The position numbers and the translations under genes are program-made. The notes under the pieces were generated by a model, which worked only from the letters and a program-made list of their open reading frames with translations, was not told the origin of the DNA and did not search any database. From JAVKDP01 sp040222185 (GTDB lineage Bacteria; Bacteroidota; Rhodothermia; Balneolales; Balneolaceae), in NCBI GenBank assembly GCA_040222185.1, contig JAVKDP010000054.1:33735-97734 (forward strand): a stretch of 64,000 nucleotides of DNA. Direction: 5' to 3'. Below are positions 19,409 to 27,048 of the stretch, in pieces; the first letter of the stretch is position 1; each line of letters opens with the position of its first letter.

Positions 19409-20629
19409 TTACATTCCTGCTTTATTCATTGCTTCTTCAGCTTTTTCTCTCATATCGAGAGTAGTATAAATTCTGAATAAGGTTGCCCAATACTGAGTGT
19501 TTTCAGGATCCAGCTCAACCGCTTTTTCATAATTTACCATAGCTCTTGTTGCTTCTTCTTTAGCCAGAGCATCGAAACGATCAGCTTCATCATTATCAAG
19601 CGTGTTGTTTCTCATATCAAATAAGTCGGCTGATTTATTCTGATATAGAACTCCAAGCGTGTTGAAAGTAATAGGGTTAGTATCATCAAGCTCAGCAGCT
19701 CGTAATAATGACTGTTCAGCTACATCAGTAAGCGTTTTGATTTCTTCTTTAACCTCATCCGTCTTGTCTTCAATATCAGAAAGGGTCAATACTCTTTGGT
19801 ATACATTCGAACCTTTAACAAGGTGGTAACGGGCATTGCCAGGATCACTGTCAATAAGGTCTTTCATAACAGATAAGCCTTTTTCAGTTTCACCAACTTT
19901 GAAGTATCCATCAGCAATTTTTTGAACAAGGCTAAGGCTGTCGGGGTAAAGTGCAAGGCCTTCCTCTAAAGCTGCAACTGAAGCTTCAGTTTTACCCTGA
20001 AGCGTTAGATAAGAAGATAGTCTGTCATATTCAGAAGCTTCACCAGGATTTTTAAGATCTATGGTAGTACGCATTGCTGTAGCAGCACCTTCATAATTAG
20101 AGTCCATGTAGTAGATTTGAGCAAGTACATCAAACGAAAGCGTACTATCAGGATTTATAGTAGTAGCATTTACTAAGTGAGCAATTGAAATTCCAAGCGG
20201 ATCTTCTACGGTTCCCATTAAGCTATCATTCGTAGCATATTGGATTCCTTCATTATGCTCACGACTCCAGGCTTCTAAAGTCAATGGAACAATATTTCTA
20301 GATTCAGCAGTTGGTTCTTCTGCAGTAGCATATAACTCCTCTGCTTTATCTAAAGCAGCACGCATCTTTTCATAGGTAGTGATACGGTTTTCAGGGTTCA
20401 TTTCCGAAGTAACCATTTTGCTATATGCATAGCCTTTGTAATAGTATGCTGTACCATTCATTGGGTCTTTAGCAATGGCAGTATCCGCCCATGCTAATGC
20501 AGCTGTATAATTTTGAGAGTTAATACCATCTTTGATTGGCTTTATTAGGGGGTCGCCCTCAGGCCCACAGCCAGATAGAATCACTATAGTAAGAGCAAGT
20601 GTGAAGAGATTGTAGATAAGCTTTTTCAT
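19409..20629 (-). CDS. TPR-repeat lipoprotein
   Basis: Predicted lipoprotein: the signal segment ends in VILSGC (Cys at about 21), followed by GPEGDP. About seven TPR-like helical pairs follow, including TAYYYKGYAYSKM, TFNTLGVLYQNKS, and a final NTQYWATLFRIYTT. It is the first gene of a minus-strand run with the paralogous lipoprotein at 18202-19383 (25-base gap), possibly extending to the PLP enzyme and thiolase. The 117-base region upstream is shared with divergent ridA. A scaffold or assembly role in the envelope is inferred from the architecture only. Confidence 0.78.
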   Translation of the reverse strand: MKKLIYNLFTLALTIVILSGCGPEGDPLIKPIKDGINSQNYTAALAWADTAIAKDPMNGTAYYYKGYAYSKMVTSEMNPENRITTYEKMRAALDKAEELYATAEEPTAESRNIVPLTLEAWSREHNEGIQYATNDSLMGTVEDPLGISIAHLVNATTINPDSTLSFDVLAQIYYMDSNYEGAATAMRTTIDLKNPGEASEYDRLSSYLTLQGKTEASVAALEEGLALYPDSLSLVQKIADGYFKVGETEKGLSVMKDLIDSDPGNARYHLVKGSNVYQRVLTLSDIEDKTDEVKEEIKTLTDVAEQSLLRAAELDDTNPITFNTLGVLYQNKSADLFDMRNNTLDNDEADRFDALAKEEATRAMVNYEKAVELDPENTQYWATLFRIYTTLDMREKAEEAMNKAGM

Positions 20630-20746
20630 TTTTCTACTTTTGAGAGTGTAAGATTAGAAATTCTTTTTTAGTTTAAGAAAGTAACTATATAATGAATTTT
20701 GTGCAATAACAGACAAGACTAACTACCATTCAATAATCCACTTGAT

Positions 20747-21127
20747 ATGTCAAAAAAAATTGTTTCTACATCAACAGCACCAGCTGCAATCGGGCCATAT
20801 AGCCAAGCTACTATTTATAATGGAATAGTGTACTGCTCAGGGCAGATACCTTTAGACCCTGAAACCATGGAGATAGTTGGAAATGATGCTGCATCTCAGG
20901 CAAAACAGGTTATGAAGAACCTGGGAGAAGTATTAGCAGAAGCAGGATCTGACTTTTCAAAAGTTCTAAAGTGTTCCATCTTTTTAGATGATATGGGAGA
21001 TTTTGGAGATGTTAACACAGTATATGGCAGTTACTTTGAATCAGAGCCACCAGCAAGAGAAACCGTTGCAGTTCAAACACTTCCGAAGAGTGTTCTAGTT
21101 GAAGTAAGTTGTATAGCTTATATCTGA
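20747..21127 (+). CDS. ridA: RidA family reactive-intermediate deaminase
   Basis: Protein of 126 residues matching the RidA/YjgF/UK114 family along its whole length. RidA hydrolyses reactive enamine/imine intermediates formed by PLP enzymes such as threonine dehydratase. Visible hallmarks are the start with TSTAPAAIGPYSQA, then YCSGQIPLDP, and the substrate-binding arginine (Arg104) in PPARETVAV with Glu119 in LVEVSCIA. It is divergent from the TPR lipoproteins and ends 1 base before the convergent M23 peptidase stop, so no dedicated terminator is seen. A cytoplasmic trimer is expected from the family. Confidence 0.93.
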   Translation: MSKKIVSTSTAPAAIGPYSQATIYNGIVYCSGQIPLDPETMEIVGNDAASQAKQVMKNLGEVLAEAGSDFSKVLKCSIFLDDMGDFGDVNTVYGSYFESEPPARETVAVQTLPKSVLVEVSCIAYI

Positions 21128-21128
21128 G

Positions 21129-22952
21129 TTAGATTTGGAAAGACCGGAGGCTATAGTTTCCGGCTTTATCCACTACTTTTATATCAATAGAGTTGGTTTT
21201 CTCCGGAATAAATGACGGGTGATAATAAATGAGCAAATCTTCCTCGTTATCATACTCAACTATTCCCCGTATTCCGTTTACTAAAATCTCAGTGTTCTTA
21301 AAGTCAATTCCGGATAAAGAATCAGTTGCTTTAATATGGATAAATGACTTTTCATAATTGGTAGTAATGAGTACAGGAGCTTCCAGGATTGGTGGTTCAT
21401 CATCTGCTATTATAAGAAACTCGCCTAATTCTGATGGTGTAGCATGGATCGTTTTCCCAACCAGTTTAGAGTCAACATAGTTAAGTTTGTCCCGGAGTCT
21501 GTCAAATCGGAAAAGTCTGTAATTTTTTCCTTCTTCAAAACTTGAACCCAGGAAGTATTGTATTTCAAAATCTTTTCTTGAAGGGATAGAAGCTGGATAA
21601 ATAGAAACATGTACTCTGTCATCAACCAGATAACTGGACGCAGCAACAGTAAGTGTATCAAAAAAGGTCTGCTGGTTAAATTTTATAGTTAGTTTTTTGT
21701 CAGGAGTAGAAAAAGAGTAGTCTTGATCGGGACGGAATCTCGCAAAAAGTATATGTTGACCTTCATTGTTTAAGAGACGTTGGTTCAATTCGTTATTCCA
21801 TGTTACTCCGAACTCAGGTTTTTCAAAATTGATTGTATTTGTTCCGCCTAATACTGCCCAATCTTCAGTCCAGTACCAAGAATACATCGGGGTATTTATG
21901 AAAAGGTTTTCGGTAGAAATATTCTCAGCCTGACCCTCAACTTCAACAGTTGCTACTGTTTCGTTGCCATAATAGTCTTTTGCAATAATTGTCAATATCG
22001 CGATGGAGTCGACTGGATTAATCTGTGCTCTATCATCTACTATCTCATAGAAAGGGATAGGAGGCCCATCTTTCTTAAAAAGGGTCTGGTAAGATCTTCT
22101 GCTGGCATTAAATGCTGTTAGTCGATCTAAAAACATAGTTTCGGACTCATCAAAAGTGAACTCATCCAGTACCTGGTGAAACAAAGTGTCAGATTGATGG
22201 AGCATAGTTAATTCATAGACAGCATATTTGTTCTCTACTCCATCAGCTTCATCAAAAGTAGAAATGGCAATACCTATGGGGCCATTCGATTGGATGACAT
22301 CGAAGTTCAAACTTCCATCAGAGTTTTTTGAAGGGTAGTATACCTGGGGAAACCGAGATTCTCTGGCTTTGGATTGTTCAGTTAATGGGAATACCATCAT
22401 AGCAGAAATTGTTGGCGCAATAGTATCGGCTACACTTAGGTTTGTAAGTAAGGAGTTGAATGGCTCGAAATTCGAATCCCTAGTCTCAAAATGCAGATGG
22501 GGTGGACCAACACCTGTTGAGCCCGTATAGCCAATTACATCTCCCTGTTTAACCTCTATACCTAGTGAATCTACTAACAGGTCGATTTCAAAAGCATACT
22601 CCTTCATTCTGACTGAATCAACAAGTGCCTGAAATGTTTCATTAAAACGCTGTAGATGAGCGTAAACGGTGTAAGTATCATCATAATGTTTCAGGTAAAT
22701 AACCTTGCCATAACCTTCTACAGAAACACCAAATCGATATACTATTCCGTCTTTTGAGGCAAATACTTTGTATCCCTCTCTGCCCCAGGTTTTAATATCT
22801 AAACCGGAGTGAAAATGTGCCGAGCGTGTTTCTCCAAAAGTTGAGGTTAGATAGGGGCTCGCATCTGTTGGCCAAATATATTCCTGCTCTTGAGCTGATA
22901 AAGCTTTTAGACCAGATGATATAACGAAAATGAAACAGAGAAAATATCTCAT
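21129..22952 (-). CDS. M23-family (LytM-like) peptidase with C-terminal Ig-like region
   Basis: Secreted or periplasmic peptidase of 607 residues. A signal peptide (1-21, ending LSAQ) is followed by the M23 domain in roughly residues 25-175. HFHSGLDIK gives the HxxxD zinc ligands, YAHLQRF the next His, and GPPHLHFE the final HxH motif, so the active site is complete. The remaining ~430 residues are beta-rich (Ig-like, with conserved DEPPILEAP and IDIKVVDKAGNYS segments). M23 enzymes usually cut peptidoglycan cross-links. I chose the ATG at 22950-22952, which overlaps the FAH stop by one base (TGATG), over the TTG just upstream. It is coupled to the FAH gene. Confidence 0.88.
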   Translation of the reverse strand: MRYFLCFIFVISSGLKALSAQEQEYIWPTDASPYLTSTFGETRSAHFHSGLDIKTWGREGYKVFASKDGIVYRFGVSVEGYGKVIYLKHYDDTYTVYAHLQRFNETFQALVDSVRMKEYAFEIDLLVDSLGIEVKQGDVIGYTGSTGVGPPHLHFETRDSNFEPFNSLLTNLSVADTIAPTISAMMVFPLTEQSKARESRFPQVYYPSKNSDGSLNFDVIQSNGPIGIAISTFDEADGVENKYAVYELTMLHQSDTLFHQVLDEFTFDESETMFLDRLTAFNASRRSYQTLFKKDGPPIPFYEIVDDRAQINPVDSIAILTIIAKDYYGNETVATVEVEGQAENISTENLFINTPMYSWYWTEDWAVLGGTNTINFEKPEFGVTWNNELNQRLLNNEGQHILFARFRPDQDYSFSTPDKKLTIKFNQQTFFDTLTVAASSYLVDDRVHVSIYPASIPSRKDFEIQYFLGSSFEEGKNYRLFRFDRLRDKLNYVDSKLVGKTIHATPSELGEFLIIADDEPPILEAPVLITTNYEKSFIHIKATDSLSGIDFKNTEILVNGIRGIVEYDNEEDLLIYYHPSFIPEKTNSIDIKVVDKAGNYSLRSFQI

Positions 22953-23605
22953 CAAGCTATAGTTACGGTTAAAGAAACCTTGTTTTCATCTAAAACCGCT
23001 TCAACCACATCACCTGATTGAACTGCTGAAACCCCCATTGGTGTACCGGTAAATATAATGTCGCCTTCACTAAGAGTAAAAATAGTAGACAGATAGGATA
23101 CCAGGGTTGGGATGTCAAAAATCATATCTGAAGTGATTCCTTTTTGTCTCGTTATCCCATTAACTTTTAGTTCAACGCTTAGCTCATCAAGCTCATTTTG
23201 ATTCTGAAAACGTACAAATGAACTAATGGGAGCAAAGTCATCGAATCCTTTAGCCACACTCCAGGGATGTCCTTTTTCTTTAGCTTGTGCTTGTAAATCC
23301 CTTGCAGTAAAATCAATTCCGATTCCATATCCGGCGATATGTTGCAATGCATCCTCTTTCGGAATATTTTTTCCACCTTTTCCGATTGCAATAAGTAATT
23401 CTACTTCATGATGAACATCGTTGGATTCTTTAGGAATCCTAATGTTAGCACCATTATAACAAATTGAGCTTAATGGTTTCAAAAAGACCATGGGTTTGGA
23501 TGGACTTTTATGACCCATTTCCAGGGCATGTAGCTCATAATTTCGCCCAATGCAAAAAATGGAATGAATAGTTAAATCTAGTCCGGGTATTTCAGGGTAT
23601 TTCAT
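22952..23605 (-). CDS. fumarylacetoacetate hydrolase family protein
   Basis: Short FAH-fold enzyme (217 residues) of the YcgM/HpcE-like group acting on 2-oxo or 1,3-dicarbonyl acids such as acylpyruvates or oxaloacetate. FCIGRNYELHALEMG near the N-terminus, VHHEVELLIAIG (metal-binding ExE), YGIGIDFTARDLQ (Asp ligand) and IIFTGTPMGVS are the family motifs and are all present. The exact substrate is not determinable. Translation of the M23 peptidase gene downstream appears coupled by a TGATG junction. Its ATG lies only about 10-20 bases after the rpmA terminator, leaving almost no room for its own promoter. Confidence 0.85.
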   Translation of the reverse strand: MKYPEIPGLDLTIHSIFCIGRNYELHALEMGHKSPSKPMVFLKPLSSICYNGANIRIPKESNDVHHEVELLIAIGKGGKNIPKEDALQHIAGYGIGIDFTARDLQAQAKEKGHPWSVAKGFDDFAPISSFVRFQNQNELDELSVELKVNGITRQKGITSDMIFDIPTLVSYLSTIFTLSEGDIIFTGTPMGVSAVQSGDVVEAVLDENKVSLTVTIA

Positions 23606-23616
23606 ATTTCTAAGAT

Positions 23617-23644
23617 AAAAAAAAAGCCACGCTTTTGGCGTGGC
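23617..23644 (-). terminator. rho-independent terminator of rplU-rpmA
   Basis: GCCACGC (23626-23632), a 5-base loop and GCGTGGC (23638-23644) form a 7-base-pair GC-rich stem. On the minus strand it is followed by nine T residues. It sits directly downstream of rpmA and just upstream of the FAH gene start. Confidence 0.85.
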
Positions 23645-23665
23645 TTAAATAAAACAAAATGTGTT

Positions 23666-23923
23666 TTAGCTAACAGGTTCTACATTTACAAACTTTCTAC
23701 CACCAGTAGAAGTTGAAAATGCAACGTGACCGTCAGTTATAGAAAATAAAGTGTCATCACCACCACGCATTACATTAGTACCTGCATGGAATTTTGTTCC
23801 TCTTTGGCGAACAATAATTCCTCCGGCGCGAACAAACTCACCACCAAATCTTTTAACACCAAGTCTTTTACTTTCTGAATCACGTCCGTTTCTAGTAGAA
23901 CCTTGACCTTTCTTATGTGCCAT
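23666..23923 (-). CDS. rpmA: 50S ribosomal protein L27
   Basis: Ribosomal large-subunit protein bL27, whose N-terminal tail reaches the peptidyl-transferase centre. The 85 residues start MAHKKGQGSTRNGRDSES and contain GGIIVRQRGTKFHAG and VAFSTSTGGRKFV, all canonical. There is no N-terminal pro-extension of the kind cleaved in Firmicutes. It follows rplU by 31 bases in the usual L21-L27 order and ends in a strong terminator. Confidence 0.97.
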   Translation of the reverse strand: MAHKKGQGSTRNGRDSESKRLGVKRFGGEFVRAGGIIVRQRGTKFHAGTNVMRGGDDTLFSITDGHVAFSTSTGGRKFVNVEPVS

Positions 23924-23954
23924 TTGTGTATACCTTTAATTTATTCTTTAGAAA

Positions 23955-24443
23955 TTAACTTAATGCTGCAATTAGTTCAGCTTTCTTCATAGAAGAATAG
24001 CCTTCAAGTTTTTGCTCTTTTGCCATTGCTTTAAGTTCAGCAACAGTTTTAGATGATAAGTCAGAAGTTTCAGTAGCAGGAGCTGCAGCTTCTACTTTTT
24101 TAGCAGCTGGTTTAGCCGCTTTTTTCTTTGCACCACCAACTGTAATTCCCTCGATCTGAATTTGAGACATTACCTGGCGATGACCATTTAATTTTTGATA
24201 TCCTTTTCTACGCTTCTTTTTGAAAACAAGAACTTTGTCAGCTTTAACAGTATCAAGGATAGTTGCGGAAATCTCAGCTCCTTCAACAACAGGAGTTCCA
24301 ACTTTAACGCCACTGTCATCCTTAACTAACAAAACTTTATCAAAAGTTAGTTTTCCGTCGGTGCCAGTTTGCTTGTCTACAAACAATACATCTTGTTCTG
24401 CAACTTTGTATTGATGTCCGCCAATTTCAACGATCGCGTACAT
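23955..24443 (-). CDS. rplU: 50S ribosomal protein L21 with C-terminal Rho-N/SAP-like extension
   Basis: Residues 1-102 are bL21: MYAIVEIGGHQYKV at the start, then VLVFKKKRRKGYQKLNGHRQ, the rRNA-binding basic segment, and IQIEGI. Beyond that is an Ala/Lys-rich linker (about 106-128) and a ~35-residue helical domain (SSKTVAELKAMAKEQKLEGY then MKKAELIAAL) resembling the Rho N-terminal/SAP-type nucleic-acid-binding motif. Total is 162 residues against ~103 for standard L21. I chose the ATG at 24441-24443 since it matches the family's first residue; an upstream in-frame start at 24518 would add 25 unrelated residues. Its promoter is recognisable upstream. Confidence 0.95.
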   Translation of the reverse strand: MYAIVEIGGHQYKVAEQDVLFVDKQTGTDGKLTFDKVLLVKDDSGVKVGTPVVEGAEISATILDTVKADKVLVFKKKRRKGYQKLNGHRQVMSQIQIEGITVGGAKKKAAKPAAKKVEAAAPATETSDLSSKTVAELKAMAKEQKLEGYSSMKKAELIAALS

Positions 24444-24484
24444 AATGGTAAATTTAATTTCTTTTGCGATTTTATCAGAGCTTG

Positions 24485-24515
24485 CAAAGATACGGTAATA
24501 CCTATTTAAAACAAA
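24485..24515 (-). promoter_or_regulatory. Bacteroidota-type promoter of rplU-rpmA
   Basis: On the minus strand TTTG (24515-24512), a 19-base spacer and TATCTTTG (24492-24485) match the Bacteroidota consensus TTTG-N19-TAnnTTTG well. It lies about 42 bases upstream of the rplU ATG. Confidence 0.75.
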
Positions 24516-24636
24516 CAAAAAAACGATAGAAACTTCTTAAGTTTTGCCCCGATTGAGCGCTAATTGTTTTAGAGATTTTACTATCTGGTAAGTTGTTATT
24601 AGATTTTTGAGGTTAACCTAAAGTACGACAGCATAA

Positions 24637-25749
24637 ATGACCGAGCCTAACCTTGATATATGGACATCTCTTTTCTTGTTTGCCTCTGCTCAGGGTTTTT
24701 TTCTTATCACCCTGCTTTTTAAAAAAGGAGGAAAGGATAATGCTCTTCTTGCTGTAATTACGCTGCTATTTTCTATTACTCTGGTTGAATATGTATTTTT
24801 TTGGAGTGGCTATCGATTTATGTTTCCGCACTTTAGCGGGATTAGTGGTCCATTTTACTTTTTATATGGCCCATTATTGTATTTCTTTATCCAGTCACAA
24901 TTCAAAGAGGTTCATATTTCTTCATTGAAGAATCTCATCCATTTTGTACCCTTTTTGATTTTTGTGAGTTACAATAGCCCATATTATCTCAGTAGCGCTG
25001 AAGTTAAACTCTCGATTATGAATGGGACTCTTTCGCTATCCTCTTTACAAATTCTGATTTCAAGACTGGTTCCTTTTCTACAGCTTCTCTCATTAGTTAC
25101 CTATTCCATAATTGTGTTCAGAATTTTTAACCAAAGAATAGATTCTTTAAAAGTCAGTACAACGAGGGTAAAGAAGATTAGCCATGCCTTTGCTTTGTTT
25201 GTAATATCCTTCGGTTCATATTACCTGATGGTTTATACTATAGGCTATGTACTGAAGTATGATTACGCCATTTCTATTTCAATGAGCTTCTTTATTTACT
25301 ACATCGGGTATTCCTGGTTTATAGATCAGCCAAAGGCCGTTGAAGAGAGTAAAACGATCAAGTACCAGAACTCGAAGCTAAGTTTGGCAGAATTTCAGCA
25401 CTTGTCACGAAAACTCAACACTTTAATGAGTTCAGAAAAGATGTTCCTGATGCGCGATTTGAACCTTGAAAAACTATCCGGCTATGTTGGCGCACCTAAG
25501 CATCATTTATCTCAAGTATTGAATCACTATTTAGAGAAAAGTTTTTCGGAGTTTGTAAATGAGTTCAGGGTAGAGGAAGCAAAAAGCTTGCTAGAGTCAG
25601 AAGAACTTACACTTAATATGAACGGTGTAGCTAGCGAGTCAGGATTCAATACGAAAGCCTCATTCTATAATGCCTTCAAAAAGTACACTGGCTTAACTCC
25701 CATTCAGCATAGGGAAAAGTGGCTTACCGAATCGGTAAAATCCGATTAA
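24637..25749 (+). CDS. AraC-family transcriptional regulator with N-terminal membrane domain
   Basis: Protein of 370 residues. The first ~240 contain about seven hydrophobic helices (for example LFLFASAQGFFLITLLF, FALFVISFGSYYLMVY and SISMSFFIYYIGYSWF), so this part sits in the inner membrane. After a linker, residues ~270-365 form an AraC-type double helix-turn-helix: LEKLSGYVGAPKHHLSQVLN, then FVNEFRVEEAKSLL, and VASESGFNTKASFYNAFKKYTGLTPIQHR, which is the family signature. Such regulators are common in Bacteroidota. Its target is unknown. The DUF1579-like secreted protein follows 71 bases downstream on the same strand. Confidence 0.88.
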   Translation: MTEPNLDIWTSLFLFASAQGFFLITLLFKKGGKDNALLAVITLLFSITLVEYVFFWSGYRFMFPHFSGISGPFYFLYGPLLYFFIQSQFKEVHISSLKNLIHFVPFLIFVSYNSPYYLSSAEVKLSIMNGTLSLSSLQILISRLVPFLQLLSLVTYSIIVFRIFNQRIDSLKVSTTRVKKISHAFALFVISFGSYYLMVYTIGYVLKYDYAISISMSFFIYYIGYSWFIDQPKAVEESKTIKYQNSKLSLAEFQHLSRKLNTLMSSEKMFLMRDLNLEKLSGYVGAPKHHLSQVLNHYLEKSFSEFVNEFRVEEAKSLLESEELTLNMNGVASESGFNTKASFYNAFKKYTGLTPIQHREKWLTESVKSD

Positions 25750-25820
25750 TTTTTACTCCTTTCATTTTATCGCAGCCTTAATTCTTGTTAAGATCAGGAG
25801 AATCTCAAATAAGAATTGAA

Positions 25821-26336
25821 ATGAAAAAGACAGCGTTATTACTAGCCCTTAGTTTTTTACCACTTGCAACTATGGCACAACAAACTCAAAAAACCAGATG
25901 TCAATCGAATCCTGAGTACCGTCAATTTGACTTCTGGATCGGAGAATGGGAAGTTAAAAATCCCCAGGATCAGGTAGCAGGGAATAGCAAAATTGAATTG
26001 ATTCTTGGGGATTGTGTAATCCTGGAAAACTGGACGAGCTCTAATCCGGCATATTCCGGTAAGAGTTTTAACTATTATAATTTAATTACCGGTACATGGC
26101 AGCAGAAATGGATCGACAACCAGGGAATACCCATTGAGTTTGAAGGCACGTATGATGCTGAAGCAAAAACAATGAATTATAAAGGCTCAGGAGTAGGGCA
26201 GGGTGGTGTAAAGCTGGATTATAAACTTACATTCTTTCATCTAACTGATGATCACGTACGTCAACTATGGGAGCAGTCCTCAGATGAAGGAAAGACCTGG
26301 ACTACCATTTTTGATGGACACTACAGGAGAAAGTAG
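25821..26336 (+). CDS. DUF1579-like secreted protein
   Basis: Small exported protein (171 residues). The start at 25821 gives a textbook signal peptide (MKKTALLLALSFLPLATMAQ); an upstream in-frame start at 25785 would put 12 odd residues before it. The mature part begins with RQFDFWIGEWEV and continues with VILENWTS, FNYYNLITGTWQQKW and GVKLDYKLTFF, the pattern of the DUF1579-type lipocalin-like beta-barrel. Its function is unknown. The 3' end overlaps a hairpin shared with lexA. Confidence 0.75.
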   Translation: MKKTALLLALSFLPLATMAQQTQKTRCQSNPEYRQFDFWIGEWEVKNPQDQVAGNSKIELILGDCVILENWTSSNPAYSGKSFNYYNLITGTWQQKWIDNQGIPIEFEGTYDAEAKTMNYKGSGVGQGGVKLDYKLTFFHLTDDHVRQLWEQSSDEGKTWTTIFDGHYRRK

Positions 26337-26353
26337 CCCAATCAGGCTACTTT
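26330..26353. terminator. bidirectional terminator between DUF1579-like gene and lexA
   Basis: AAAGTAGCC (26330-26338), a 6-base loop and GGCTACTTT (26345-26353) form a perfect 9-base-pair stem with T on both ends (TTTT on the plus strand; on the minus strand the T-rich end is short). The stop codons of both convergent genes, TAG at 26334-26336 and TGA (minus) at 26344-26342, lie inside the stem-loop. Confidence 0.65.
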
Positions 26354-26998
26354 TGAAGCTGCTCGTTGAAACCCTTGTCGGTTTACATGGCCAATGTACT
26401 TTCCAATAATTCTGACTTCTTCAAATACATCAGGAGAAACGAAAATATCATCATATTCTTCATTGGCAGCTTCAAGCCGGAGGCCGTTGTCATCCCAAAA
26501 TATTTTTTTCAGAGTAGTTTCACCATTATAAAGCACTGCACCGATTTCTCCGCTTTTAAGCTCGGTATCCATTAAGAGAACAAAGTCGCCATCATAAATA
26601 TTGGCATCTTTCATACTAAAGCCTGAAACACGTAGTGCGAATAATTGATCCAGATTTGGGAAAAGTGAAGCCATTGTTATACTTCCAAGATCGGCTTCCA
26701 CTGCTTCCTGGAGATAACCAGCAGCGATTAAGCCCCTGACAGGAATGCCCTCAGATGGTACCCGGTCACTAAAAAGTTCTTTTTTACTAGGAGGTAAATC
26801 ATACTCTTCATCATTTCTTTTTACCAGGTATCCCTTTTTAAGCAAGGCTTGTATATTTTGAGTTACACTGTTAGGCGATTTATACCCGAAATGATCGGCT
26901 ATTTCCCTATAGGTAGGCCATACATCATATTCTTTTTTATAGTCTAAAATGAAGGAAAAGAATTCCTGTTGTTTTCTGGTTAAATGTGCATTATCCAT
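26342..26998 (-). CDS. lexA: LexA repressor
   Basis: SOS-response repressor of 218 residues. The winged-helix DNA-binding domain lies at about 1-65 (LTRKQQEFFSFILDY, PTYREIADHFGYKSPNSVTQNIQALLKKGYL). Autocleavage would occur at Ala93-Gly94 in GLIAAGYLQEA. The protease serine is Ser128 in GFSMKDANI, and the general-base Lys is Lys164 in ETTLKKI. All elements are present, so this is LexA and not a cleavage-dead relative; the group is also related to UmuD. The usual RecA partner is not in the window. It is divergent from the HEAT/cyclophilin gene across a 50-base gap holding TGTGT-type repeats. Confidence 0.9.
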   Translation of the reverse strand: MDNAHLTRKQQEFFSFILDYKKEYDVWPTYREIADHFGYKSPNSVTQNIQALLKKGYLVKRNDEEYDLPPSKKELFSDRVPSEGIPVRGLIAAGYLQEAVEADLGSITMASLFPNLDQLFALRVSGFSMKDANIYDGDFVLLMDTELKSGEIGAVLYNGETTLKKIFWDDNGLRLEAANEEYDDIFVSPDVFEEVRIIGKYIGHVNRQGFQRAASKVA

Positions 26999-27004
26999 AG
27001 TAAA

Positions 27005-27035
27005 AATCGCTTAATGTGTGAAACATGTGTAAGTA
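27005..27035. promoter_or_regulatory. candidate LexA operator region
   Basis: The 50-base gap between lexA and the cyclophilin gene holds two TGTGT half-sites (ATGTGT...ACATGTGT) and a central ACATGT palindrome. Since LexA usually represses itself, this is a plausible operator, but the box of this lineage is unknown to me. Confidence 0.3.
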
Positions 27036-27048
27036 AAGGAGTTTTTAG

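Noticed and set aside
20665..20693. TATAAT with a weak TTTTTA 17 bases upstream, before ridA
   Set aside because: The -10-like hexamer is perfect but the upstream hexamer is poor and the Bacteroidota consensus is different, so I do not list it as a promoter.
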